DNA from: QHXQ01 sp036389375
GTDB lineage: Bacteria; Acidobacteriota; Blastocatellia; Pyrinomonadales; Pyrinomonadaceae
Reading direction: 5' to 3'
DNA length: 14,195 bases
Assembly: GCA_036389375.1 (NCBI GenBank)
Contig: DASVQA010000250.1
Location: forward strand, 1-14,195
Shown here: positions 6,803-12,435 of the stretch, in pieces
How positions within the stretch are numbered: position 1 is the first letter of the stretch
Layout of the letters: every line of letters begins with the position of its first letter
Position numbers and translations under genes: made by a program
The notes under the pieces: model-generated
The model's input: only the letters and a program-made list of their open reading frames with translations
Databases searched by the model: none
Told to the model about the DNA's origin: nothing

Positions 6803-8089
6803 TTGGAGTTCACGGTCGTTGACGGCTTGCGCACGCTGAAGTTCGACCTCGTGCTGACGCTGGCGCTGGCGGCCGTCGCTCTGTTCGTCGGCGGATTGGT
6901 GCAGAGGCGGATCGCGCTGCTGCGCCGCGCGAGCATTCCGGCAGCGGCCGTCGGTGGCCTCATGTTTGCGCTGCTCGTGCTGGCGCTGCGCGCCGGCGGC
7001 ACGCTGGGTCTCACGCTCGACAGCAGCCTGCGTGCGCCGTTGCAGACGGCCTTTTTTACGACCATAGGCTTGGGCGCAACCACGTCGCTGTTGCGCGCGG
7101 GCGGTTGGCGCATGGGGCTGTTCTGGCTGATCGCGTCTGTGTTGGCCGTCGTGCAGAACGTGGCGGGGTTGGGCGTGGCGCGCGCCGTCGGTGCGCCCGC
7201 CGGTTTAGGGATCATCTGCGGTTCGCTGACGCTGACGGGCGGGCCGGCGACGGGTTTAGCTTTCACGAGTCTGTTTGAAGGACTCGGCATACAGGGCGCG
7301 GGCGCGCTCATCATCGCCTCGGCCACCTTCGGCATCTTCATCTCGAACCTCGTCGGCAATCCCGTCGCCACCGCGCTCATCCGGCGCTTCCGTCTGGCCG
7401 CGCCGCGCACAGCAGACACGACCAATGCGACCGAAGCAGAGTTCTGGGCCATCGGCGCGATGGGCGACGTGACGGGCGAGCGCGACGAACACGAAGCCGC
7501 GTCCGGCCGGCGCACGCACGAGGCGTTGACGGGCGCGGCGCTCCTGCGTCAACTGCTGATCATTCTGACCGTGATGGGCGCGGGCGCGTTGTTGAGTCTG
7601 GGCCTGACGCGGCTCGGCTTGACGTTGCCCGGCTACATCGGCGCGATGCTTCTGGCGGCGCTCCTGCGCAATCTGGATGATCGCGCCGAGGCGTGCCGGC
7701 TCGACATGAATGCCATCGAGGCGCTGGGCGCAATCGCGCTCGCGCTCTTTCTCGTGCTCGCGTTGATGGATTTGAAACTGTGGCAGTTGGCGGGCCTCGC
7801 CCTGCCAATGCTTGCGATCCTCGCCGTGCAGGTCGGGGTGACGATTGCCTACGCCGTGCTGGTCACGTTCACACTGTTGGGGCGCGACTACGAGGCGGCG
7901 GTGACGACGAGCGGGCACATCGGTTTCGGTCTCGGCATCACGCCCAACGCCGTCGCCAACATGGAGGCGCTCGTCGCGCGCTATGCGCCCGCGCCGCGCA
8001 GTTTTCTCGTCGTGCCGGTTGTCGGCGCGTTCTTCATCGACTTCTCGAACGCGCTCGTCATCACGCTATTCGTCAACCTCGTGCGTTAA
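6803..8089 (+). CDS. gltS: Sodium/glutamate symporter GltS
   Basis: A 428-residue inner-membrane transporter of the ESS (GltS) family, which imports glutamate with sodium. The two pore-loop repeats are visible: FFTTIGLGATTSLLRAGG (85-102) with GSLTLTGGPATG (141-152) in the first half, and HIGFGLGITPNAVANMEAL (372-390) in the second. MDLKLWQLAGLALPMLAIL and FLVVPVVGAFFID also closely match remembered E. coli GltS, which is 401 residues long. About ten or more hydrophobic helices are apparent. A hydrophilic loop of roughly 45 residues between the halves (after LIRRFRLAAPRT, containing GERDEHEAASG) is cytoplasmic-type and accounts for part of the extra length. Translation starts at TTG 6803 with a good ribosome binding site. 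It lies 21 bp after the SnoaL-like gene and 23 bp before the serine hydrolase. Family assignment is strong; glutamate as the only substrate is inferred. Confidence 0.92.
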   Translation: MEFTVVDGLRTLKFDLVLTLALAAVALFVGGLVQRRIALLRRASIPAAAVGGLMFALLVLALRAGGTLGLTLDSSLRAPLQTAFFTTIGLGATTSLLRAGGWRMGLFWLIASVLAVVQNVAGLGVARAVGAPAGLGIICGSLTLTGGPATGLAFTSLFEGLGIQGAGALIIASATFGIFISNLVGNPVATALIRRFRLAAPRTADTTNATEAEFWAIGAMGDVTGERDEHEAASGRRTHEALTGAALLRQLLIILTVMGAGALLSLGLTRLGLTLPGYIGAMLLAALLRNLDDRAEACRLDMNAIEALGAIALALFLVLALMDLKLWQLAGLALPMLAILAVQVGVTIAYAVLVTFTLLGRDYEAAVTTSGHIGFGLGITPNAVANMEALVARYAPAPRSFLVVPVVGAFFIDFSNALVITLFVNLVR

Positions 8090-8112
8090 CCGGGATCGAA
8101 TCGGAACTTAAG

Positions 8113-9093
8113 ATGAAGCAACACAAACTCGCCGCCATAATGTTATCTGTTCTTTTGGGCTGTGCGGCGACTGGCGCGGCCCAGTCACAGTCAAGTAAGG
8201 CAAAGCAAACCGCAGCCGGCAACCTCGCGCCCGTCACGTCGCCCGCGCTGCAAACGCTCGTGGACGGGGCGGCCGAGACGACGTTGCGGCAATTCGCCGA
8301 CAAGGGGTTGAAGGCCGAACAGCTTGCGATCACACTGATTGATCTGCGCGACCCTGAACACCCGGCGCAGGCCAGTTTTCGCGGCGACGAACGCATCTAC
8401 CCGGCCAGCGTCGTGAAGCTGTTCTACCTCGTCGCGGCCCATCGCTGGCTCGAAGACCGTCGGCTGCAAGCGACGGAGGAGTTCCGGCGCGGGTTGCACG
8501 ACATGATCGTGGATTCGTCAAACGACGCGACCGGCTACGTGCTCGATGCGTTAACCGGCACTTCGAGCGGCCCGGAACTCGCGCCCGCCGAGATGCAGCA
8601 GTGGCTCGTGAAGCGCAACGCCGTCAACCGCTACTTTGCCGCGCTCGGCTACACGAACATCAACACGAACCAGAAGACCTTCTGCGAGGACGCCTACGGG
8701 CGCGAACACTTCGCGCGCGGCCCGAATGGCGAGAATCGCAACAAGCTGACGACCAGCGCGACCGCCCGGCTGCTCGCCGAGATCGCAACGGGGCGCGCCG
8801 TCACACCCGCGCGCAGCCAGCAGATGATGGCGCTGCTCAGCCGCGACTTCGCCGGCAGCAGCAAAGACGCCGACGATCAGGCGCACGGTTTCACCGCGCT
8901 CGCGCTGAAAGAGTTGCAGGGCGCGCGCCTCTGGTCGAAAGCTGGCTGGACGAGCACCACGCGCCACGACGCCGCCTACATCGAACTCCCCAACGGCGCG
9001 CGCTTCGTCCTCGTCACCTTCACCACCGACCACGCCAACGAACGCGACATCATCCCGACCGTCGCGCGCGTTGTGCTGGACAAAATGAAATGA
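8113..9093 (+). CDS. Beta-lactamase-fold serine hydrolase, probable lipoprotein
   Basis: A 326-residue class A beta-lactamase-like (Beta-lactamase2) protein. S99-V-V-K102 in YPASVVKLF is the SxxK catalytic box. S135-S136-N137 in VDSSNDAT stands where the SDN box is expected, and K276-A-G in WSKAGW stands for KTG. The usual omega-loop ExxLN motif is not recognisable; the region holds GREHFARGPNGENRN instead. The start at ATG 8113 gives MKQHKLAAIMLSVLLGC, a lipoprotein-type signal with a lipobox-like L-L-G-C at C17, so attachment to a periplasmic membrane face is likely. Starts further upstream in this frame run through gltS and are rejected. The gene begins 23 bp after gltS and ends with tandem stops, TGA then TAA. 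The altered boxes argue against assuming antibiotic resistance; a peptidase or esterase role, or a divergent lactamase, are all possible. Confidence 0.85.
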   Translation: MKQHKLAAIMLSVLLGCAATGAAQSQSSKAKQTAAGNLAPVTSPALQTLVDGAAETTLRQFADKGLKAEQLAITLIDLRDPEHPAQASFRGDERIYPASVVKLFYLVAAHRWLEDRRLQATEEFRRGLHDMIVDSSNDATGYVLDALTGTSSGPELAPAEMQQWLVKRNAVNRYFAALGYTNINTNQKTFCEDAYGREHFARGPNGENRNKLTTSATARLLAEIATGRAVTPARSQQMMALLSRDFAGSSKDADDQAHGFTALALKELQGARLWSKAGWTSTTRHDAAYIELPNGARFVLVTFTTDHANERDIIPTVARVVLDKMK

Positions 9094-9118
9094 TAAGAGA
9101 GTCCACAGAGGCCACACC

Positions 9119-9175
9119 GTCCGGCGAGTCAAAGGACACGTGCCGTTGACTCCGCACTCTTCGGACTCGCTGGAC
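9119..9175. terminator. Possible bidirectional hairpin between convergent genes
   Basis: GTCCGGCGAGTC (9119-9130) and GACTCGCTGGAC (9164-9175) pair over 12 positions with a single wobble, around a 33-base loop. They lie in the gap where the serine hydrolase and the methyltransferase genes meet tail to tail. There is no clear T-run on either side, and the loop contains further GACTC copies that could pair alternatively, so this is a weak terminator candidate. Confidence 0.3.
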
Positions 9176-9180
9176 TCCCT

Positions 9181-9837
9181 TTATTGTTTTTGGGCCAGAA
9201 TTGCCGTCTTCGTCCAGCCGATCACGTCGAGGGGGGGGAAGTGGTATTGCGAGACGATGTGAAAGTAGCGTGTCGTGGCTGCGTCAACCTCGGCGGGCGG
9301 GTGCGTCTTGAAGCGGAAGAGAATTTCGAGAAAGGTGGAGGCGGGCGAGGGGCGCACGGGCAGATGCAGCAGGTAGCCGCCGGGGCGCAGCACGCGCGCC
9401 AGTTCGCCAAGTCCGGCCGCGAGCGGCACGTATTCGAGCGCGCCGCTGGTGGCGATGAAGTCGAAGGTGGCGGCGGCGAAGGGCAGCGCGAGCAGGTTGC
9501 CTTGAATGAAGCGCACCTGATGGGCGAGCCGCGTCTGCGTCTTGCTGACGGCGTGGCGCGCTTTGGCGAGCGAGGGCGCGGAGAGATCGAGCGCCGTGAT
9601 ACGCGCGGGGCGGGGCAGGGCGCTCAGCAGCGCGAGCGTGAGCAGCCCCGTGCCGCAGCCCGCATCCAAAACCTGCGCGCCGGCCTGAAGCGGCAGCGGG
9701 TGTGTGCGGAAATAACGTTCAAGCGAGCGGCCGTAGCCGTTGAACTTGAAGGTGATGTCATAGAGGTCGGCGAAGCGGTCGTAGAGCGCCGCCGCGCCGC
9801 CCCGCCGATTAGTTATTGTCTCCGCGTGCTGCTTCAT
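9181..9837 (-). CDS. Class I SAM-dependent methyltransferase
   Basis: A 218-residue methyltransferase of the UbiE-like/Methyltransf_11 type. It starts with an N-terminal helix containing YDRFADLYDITFKFNGYG. Motif I is VLDAGCGTG (56-64), the acidic residue ending strand 2 is in ITALDLS, an aspartate-flanked segment QGNLLALPFAAATFDFI forms motif II, and the closing RVLRPGGYLLHL is motif III. The frame stays open upstream as far as 10188, but residues before MKQHAETITN lack any family resemblance and would run into the desaturase gene, so I start at ATG 9837. GGTGGAG about 12 bases upstream may be its ribosome binding site. It is soluble with no signal peptide. It is divergent from the acyl-ACP desaturase-like gene, which hints at lipid or quinone metabolism, but the methyl acceptor cannot be named. 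Confidence 0.85.
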   Translation of the reverse strand: MKQHAETITNRRGGAAALYDRFADLYDITFKFNGYGRSLERYFRTHPLPLQAGAQVLDAGCGTGLLTLALLSALPRPARITALDLSAPSLAKARHAVSKTQTRLAHQVRFIQGNLLALPFAAATFDFIATSGALEYVPLAAGLGELARVLRPGGYLLHLPVRPSPASTFLEILFRFKTHPPAEVDAATTRYFHIVSQYHFPPLDVIGWTKTAILAQKQ

Positions 9838-9970
9838 GTATGCTGCGCACTCCACCGCGCCGGGGCAGGCACGCGCGACCGTCTCATTCGGCCCTTCGCC
9901 GCGCGTACAATCAACGTCAAGCAGGTCAGGGATGCAAGGGGGCACAACGCATAAAGCCCGATGCCGCCCA

Positions 9971-10036
9971 GCGTAAATCCATAGTTCGGCAATGACGCGT
10001 AAATCCAGCGTCCATAGTAGCAATTTCGCAGCGTAA
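9971..10036. repeat. Short direct repeats upstream of the desaturase gene
   Basis: GCGTAAATCCA occurs at 9971-9981 and again at 9997-10007, 26 bp apart. CCATAGT occurs at 9979-9985 and 10012-10018, and GCGTAA appears a third time at 10031-10036 just before the ribosome binding site. The cluster lies in the 214-bp gap between divergent genes, of which the part nearer the methyltransferase holds no clear signal apart from an isolated TACAAT at 9906-9911. The repeats may be regulator binding sites or a small local duplication. Confidence 0.4.
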
Positions 10037-10047
10037 GGAGAACTCCT
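10036..10047 (+). promoter_or_regulatory. Ribosome binding site within a small inverted repeat before the desaturase
   Basis: AGGAGAACTCCT places the Shine-Dalgarno AGGAG opposite a complementary CTCCT, allowing a hairpin of four to five pairs with a very short loop. The GTG start at 10052 follows 4 bases after the repeat. The AAGGAG supports choosing GTG 10052 as the start; the pairing could lower or temperature-modulate initiation, which is inference. Confidence 0.45.
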
Positions 10048-10051
10048 CAAA

Positions 10052-10864
10052 GTGTTCGAGACAGAAAGCGACGTGCTGGCATGGTATGAAGAACAGCCGC
10101 GTGCGCTCACCGAAGATTTCGTCAACAGCATCCCGTGGGCCGAGGTGCGCGAGCATCCGCTCGACCCTGCGTTCGTGCCCGTCCTCATCTACATGCGCGA
10201 CGTGGAGGCGTTCACGGACATCTATTACGAAGAGTTGCGGCGCACGCCGACCGGCAAAAGTCCGGTCATCAAAAAGTTCATGGATCGTTGGAGCGTCGAA
10301 GAGTTTCAGCACGCCACGCTGCTGAACCGTTTCCTGAACGAAGCCGGCATCCCGACGAGCAAAAAATGGTTTGCGGAAGCGCGCGCCGCCATCCCCTTCA
10401 ACTACACATTCGAGAATCGTCTCTACCCGATTATCACCAACTGCTTCGGCACAAACTTCTCCGCCGTACACATGACGTGGGGTGCGATCAACGAGATGAC
10501 GACGCTGCAAGGCTACCGGCGGCTGTGGCAGTTGGCGAAGCATCCGGTGCTGGAAACGCTGCTGCGCGCCATCGCGCAGGAGGAAGCCGCGCACTCGAAG
10601 TTCTACTGGAACATCGCGCGGCTGAAGTTGGAGCGTTCCGGCTTCGCGCAACGTCTGGCGCGCACGGTCATCAGCAAGTTCTGGACGCCCGTCGGGCAGG
10701 GCACAAAGCCGAAGCGGGAAGCAAACTACCTGATCGCCACGCTGTTCAAAGGCGAAGACGGCGTTGATTTCTTTGACCGCAACGTCAACGAGCGGCTCGA
10801 ACGGCTGCCCGGTTTCGCGGGCGTCAAGACGATCACGCAACGCATCGCGCGCATCGCGCTCTGA
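10052..10864 (+). CDS. Acyl-ACP desaturase-like ferritin-fold diiron protein
   Basis: A 270-residue helical protein resembling the acyl-[acyl-carrier-protein] desaturase family (FA_desaturase_2), soluble diiron enzymes that introduce a double bond into acyl chains carried on ACP. Likely iron ligands are visible in four helices: a Glu in RDVEAFTDIYYEEL (E52 or E60), the EExxH of WSVEEFQH (E83/E84, H87), E148 in INEMTTLQGY, and a second EExxH in QEEAAHSKFYW (E177/E178, H181). That two-box arrangement is diagnostic of the ferritin-like desaturase group. It is shorter than plant enzymes but close to bacterial DesA-type proteins. The start is GTG with AAGGAG upstream. There is no transmembrane segment. 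It is divergent from the methyltransferase and followed by a strong terminator, so it is probably transcribed alone. A different diiron oxygenase activity remains possible. Confidence 0.78.
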   Translation: MFETESDVLAWYEEQPRALTEDFVNSIPWAEVREHPLDPAFVPVLIYMRDVEAFTDIYYEELRRTPTGKSPVIKKFMDRWSVEEFQHATLLNRFLNEAGIPTSKKWFAEARAAIPFNYTFENRLYPIITNCFGTNFSAVHMTWGAINEMTTLQGYRRLWQLAKHPVLETLLRAIAQEEAAHSKFYWNIARLKLERSGFAQRLARTVISKFWTPVGQGTKPKREANYLIATLFKGEDGVDFFDRNVNERLERLPGFAGVKTITQRIARIAL

Positions 10865-10901
10865 CGGGCGCGCAAAGGCCCGACAGCCCGAAGCACCGCC
10901 G

Positions 10902-10957
10902 ACAGGCAAAAGCTGCAACCCCGCTTCGTGAGTTGCACTTTTGCCTGTTTGCTTTTA
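10902..10957 (+). terminator. Strong intrinsic terminator after the desaturase gene
   Basis: The arms ACAGGCAAAAGCTGCAAC (10902-10919) and GTTGCACTTTTGCCTGT (10932-10948) form a 17-bp stem with one bulged C, closing a 12-base loop. The descending arm runs into TTTGCTTTT (10948-10956). It begins 37 bases after the desaturase stop. The stem and T-rich tail fit an intrinsic terminator that separates this gene from dsbA. Confidence 0.7.
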
Positions 10958-11011
10958 AGTTTGCCTGTCAGGTCGTGTCACTTCAGCGCGTAGCAAACAG
11001 ACCAGAACACT

Positions 11012-11689
11012 ATGAAACGCTTCCTGCCCGTCGTCATCATCATCGCTGTGCTGATCGTAGCCCTCGGCGGGGCGGCGATGCTTATGCGCGAGCCTGTGTC
11101 CACGCCGTCGCCCGCGCTCTCGACCGCCACGCCGACGCAGCGCGTCGTCCAAACGGAAGAACAGCCCGTCCATTTCAAGGGACGCATTGACGCACCCTTG
11201 CAGCTTGAAGAGTTCGGCGATTATCAATGCCCACCGTGCGGGCAGTTCCACCCGGTTGTGCAGCGCGTGGTCGCGCAATACGGCGACCGCGTGCGTTTCT
11301 CGTTCCGCAATTTCCCGCTCGTCACGATCCACAAGTTCGCGGCCGAGGCGGCGCGGGCGGCCGAAGCGGCCGGCGCGCAGGGGAAGTTCTGGGAGATGCA
11401 CGATCTGCTCTATGAACGACAGCAGGAGTGGAGCAAGGGCGCGGCGGCTCGCCCCTTCATCCTCAAATACGCGCAGGAACTTGGGCTTGATATGAACCGC
11501 TTCACGCAGGACATTGACGGCGCGGTGGCCGGGATGCGCGTAGCGCAGGATGAATCGGTCGGGCGCATACGCGGCGTCACCGGCACGCCGACGCTCTATC
11601 TGAACGGGCGCGAAGTGCCGTTCGAGCAGTTCATGGATTACGATAAGCTGCGCGCCGTTATTGACGCGGCGCTCGCCGGCAAGTCCTGA
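11012..11689 (+). CDS. Membrane-anchored DsbA-like thiol:disulfide oxidoreductase
   Basis: A 225-residue thioredoxin-fold protein (Thioredoxin_4/DsbA group) that would oxidise cysteines of exported proteins. Residues 1-24 (MKRFLPVVIIIAVLIVAL) form a signal anchor, followed by a Pro/Thr-rich spacer (28-52). The redox motif is C73-P-P-C76 in GDYQCPPCGQFH, with the helical insertion in the middle and the cis-proline loop in GVTGTPTLYLNG (P193). The fold starts at RIDAPLQLEEFGDY. The active-site dipeptide PP is unlike the PH of E. coli DsbA, so redox potential may differ. The VKOR gene begins 7 bp downstream, and that pairing indicates that this protein is the oxidised partner. The start is ATG 11012; no strong ribosome binding site or promoter is evident. 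Assignment to the family is strong, and oxidase rather than isomerase function is inferred from the neighbour. Confidence 0.88.
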   Translation: MKRFLPVVIIIAVLIVALGGAAMLMREPVSTPSPALSTATPTQRVVQTEEQPVHFKGRIDAPLQLEEFGDYQCPPCGQFHPVVQRVVAQYGDRVRFSFRNFPLVTIHKFAAEAARAAEAAGAQGKFWEMHDLLYERQQEWSKGAAARPFILKYAQELGLDMNRFTQDIDGAVAGMRVAQDESVGRIRGVTGTPTLYLNGREVPFEQFMDYDKLRAVIDAALAGKS

Positions 11690-11696
11690 AGCGTTT

Positions 11697-12170
11697 GTGA
11701 CGAACTCGACGTTGGACAACGACAGAGCAGGGCCGCGCCGGCGCGAGGCTCTGCTCGACGCACTTGCGGCCCTGCTGTCATTGGTCGGCCTCGCCGACGC
11801 GATCTATCTGACGGTCGAACATCTGAGCGGGCGCAGCGTGCGCTGCACGGTCATCGCCGGTTGCTCGGAAGTGCTGAGCAGTTCTTATGCAACGGTCGGC
11901 CCCGTCCCGCTGGCCGCGCTCGGCGCGCTCGCCTACTTCACAGCCTTTAGTCTCGCCACGCTCGCCCTCTTCGGCTACAAAGGCGCGCGCACGCTGCTCG
12001 CCGCGCTCGTCGCCGTGATGTGTGCCATGTCGCTCTGGCTGCTCTACGTGCAGGCTTTCGTCATCCAGCACTTCTGTCAATACTGTCTGCTCTCGGCCGC
12101 CGTCACGCTCTGCCTCGCCGCCCTTGTCATTGCCCGGCGCTTACTTCAACGCCACGCGCGCAGCAGGTAA
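11697..12170 (+). CDS. VKOR-family disulfide-forming oxidoreductase
   Basis: A 157-residue, four-helix membrane protein of the vitamin K epoxide reductase family. In bacteria these reoxidise DsbA-like proteins and pass electrons to quinone, substituting for DsbB. The diagnostic residues are present: the loop pair C50 and C56 in RCTVIAGCSEVLSS (with Ser61 after the V-L), followed by VGPVPLAALGALAY, and the quinone-side pair C127-Q-Y-C130 in FVIQHFCQYCLLSA. I choose GTG 11697, 7 bp after the dsbA-like stop. An in-frame ATG at 11661 would overlap the end of that gene and add only polar residues. The 3' end overlaps the antisense small membrane protein gene by 25 bp. It lacks the fused thioredoxin domain of cyanobacterial VKORs, consistent with a separate DsbA partner next door. 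Confidence 0.88.
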   Translation: MTNSTLDNDRAGPRRREALLDALAALLSLVGLADAIYLTVEHLSGRSVRCTVIAGCSEVLSSSYATVGPVPLAALGALAYFTAFSLATLALFGYKGARTLLAALVAVMCAMSLWLLYVQAFVIQHFCQYCLLSAAVTLCLAALVIARRLLQRHARSR

Positions 12171-12316
12171 ACGACGAGCGCGACCACGCCAACCAGCAAC
12201 ACTACCAGCGCCAGACCGCAGCCAATCATGGCCAGTTTGAACTTGCGCGCGCGGTTCGGGTCGGGCGGCATCAAAGAGCCTTGCGGAAAATAGGGCGGCG
12301 GTGTTGACGTGGACAT
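12146..12316 (-). CDS. Small single-pass membrane protein, 56 residues
   Basis: A short frame opens at ATG 12316 and ends at TGA 12148-12146. The protein has a Pro-rich N-terminus (MSTSTPPPYFPQGSLMPPD), a basic patch (NRARKFK, 21-27), one long hydrophobic helix (about 28-52, AMIGCGLALVVLLVGVVALVVY) and a basic tail LLRAWR. By the positive-inside rule the orientation is ambiguous, because both flanks are basic. AGGA about 9 bases upstream of the ATG may serve as ribosome binding site. It follows the debranching enzyme on the same strand, 119 bp away, and its last 25 bases overlap the VKOR gene in antisense. I do not recognise a family. Coherent composition in this frame, in contrast to the Arg-rich adjacent frame, makes it likely to be real. 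Confidence 0.6.
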   Translation of the reverse strand: MSTSTPPPYFPQGSLMPPDPNRARKFKLAMIGCGLALVVLLVGVVALVVYLLRAWR

Positions 12317-12347
12317 AAGGCAATCCTGTGTACTCGTGCCCCTTTAT

Positions 12348-12362
12348 CTTTGCGCCTTTGCG
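12348..12362. repeat. Tandem CTTTGCG unit, probable piece of a dispersed intergenic repeat
   Basis: CTTTGCG occurs at 12348-12354 and 12356-12362, within CTTTGCGCCTTTGCGTGAGG. Strings of this kind (complement CACGCAAAGGCGCAAAG) recur in intergenic DNA of several environmental bacterial phyla, as far as I recall. Here it lies between the debranching enzyme and the small membrane protein. An adjacent perfect inverted repeat, TTTCGC-T-GCGAAA (12370-12382), adds structure. Whether it is repeated elsewhere in this genome cannot be seen from the window. Confidence 0.4.
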
Positions 12363-12413
12363 TGAGGATTTTCGCTGCGAAAGAATGACCTCATGCAAAG
12401 CCGCCGAGAGGGA

Positions 12414-12430
12414 CGCCGGGATAGCCGGCG
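12414..12430 (-). terminator. GC hairpin just after the debranching enzyme stop codon
   Basis: CGCCGG (12414-12419) and CCGGCG (12425-12430) form a perfect 6-bp stem with a 5-base loop, starting 5 bases after the TGA on the minus strand. It is followed there by TCCCTCT, only weakly T-rich. This could be a terminator or a 3'-end stabilising hairpin between this gene and the small membrane protein gene. Confidence 0.35.
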
Positions 12431-12435
12431 CTTGA

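Noticed and set aside
6778..7515. Minus-strand open frame of 245 codons over gltS
   Set aside because: The plus-strand GltS motifs here are very strong; the antisense product is Ser/Pro/Ala-rich and without motifs.
7693..8112. N-terminal extension of the serine hydrolase frame back into gltS
   Set aside because: The extension is Arg-rich and out of frame with GltS; a lipoprotein-type signal begins exactly at ATG 8113.
8113..9093. Calling the serine hydrolase an antibiotic-resistance beta-lactamase
   Set aside because: The SDN and KTG boxes are altered and the omega-loop Glu motif is not visible, so resistance cannot be claimed from sequence.
9838..10188. N-terminal extension of the methyltransferase frame
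   Set aside because: It runs antisense into the desaturase gene and has no methyltransferase character.
12141..12398. Minus-strand frame of 85 codons over the gap after the debranching enzyme
   Set aside because: Its N-terminus is a translation of the CTTTGCG repeat and the rest is Arg-rich; the neighbouring frame gives a coherent membrane protein.
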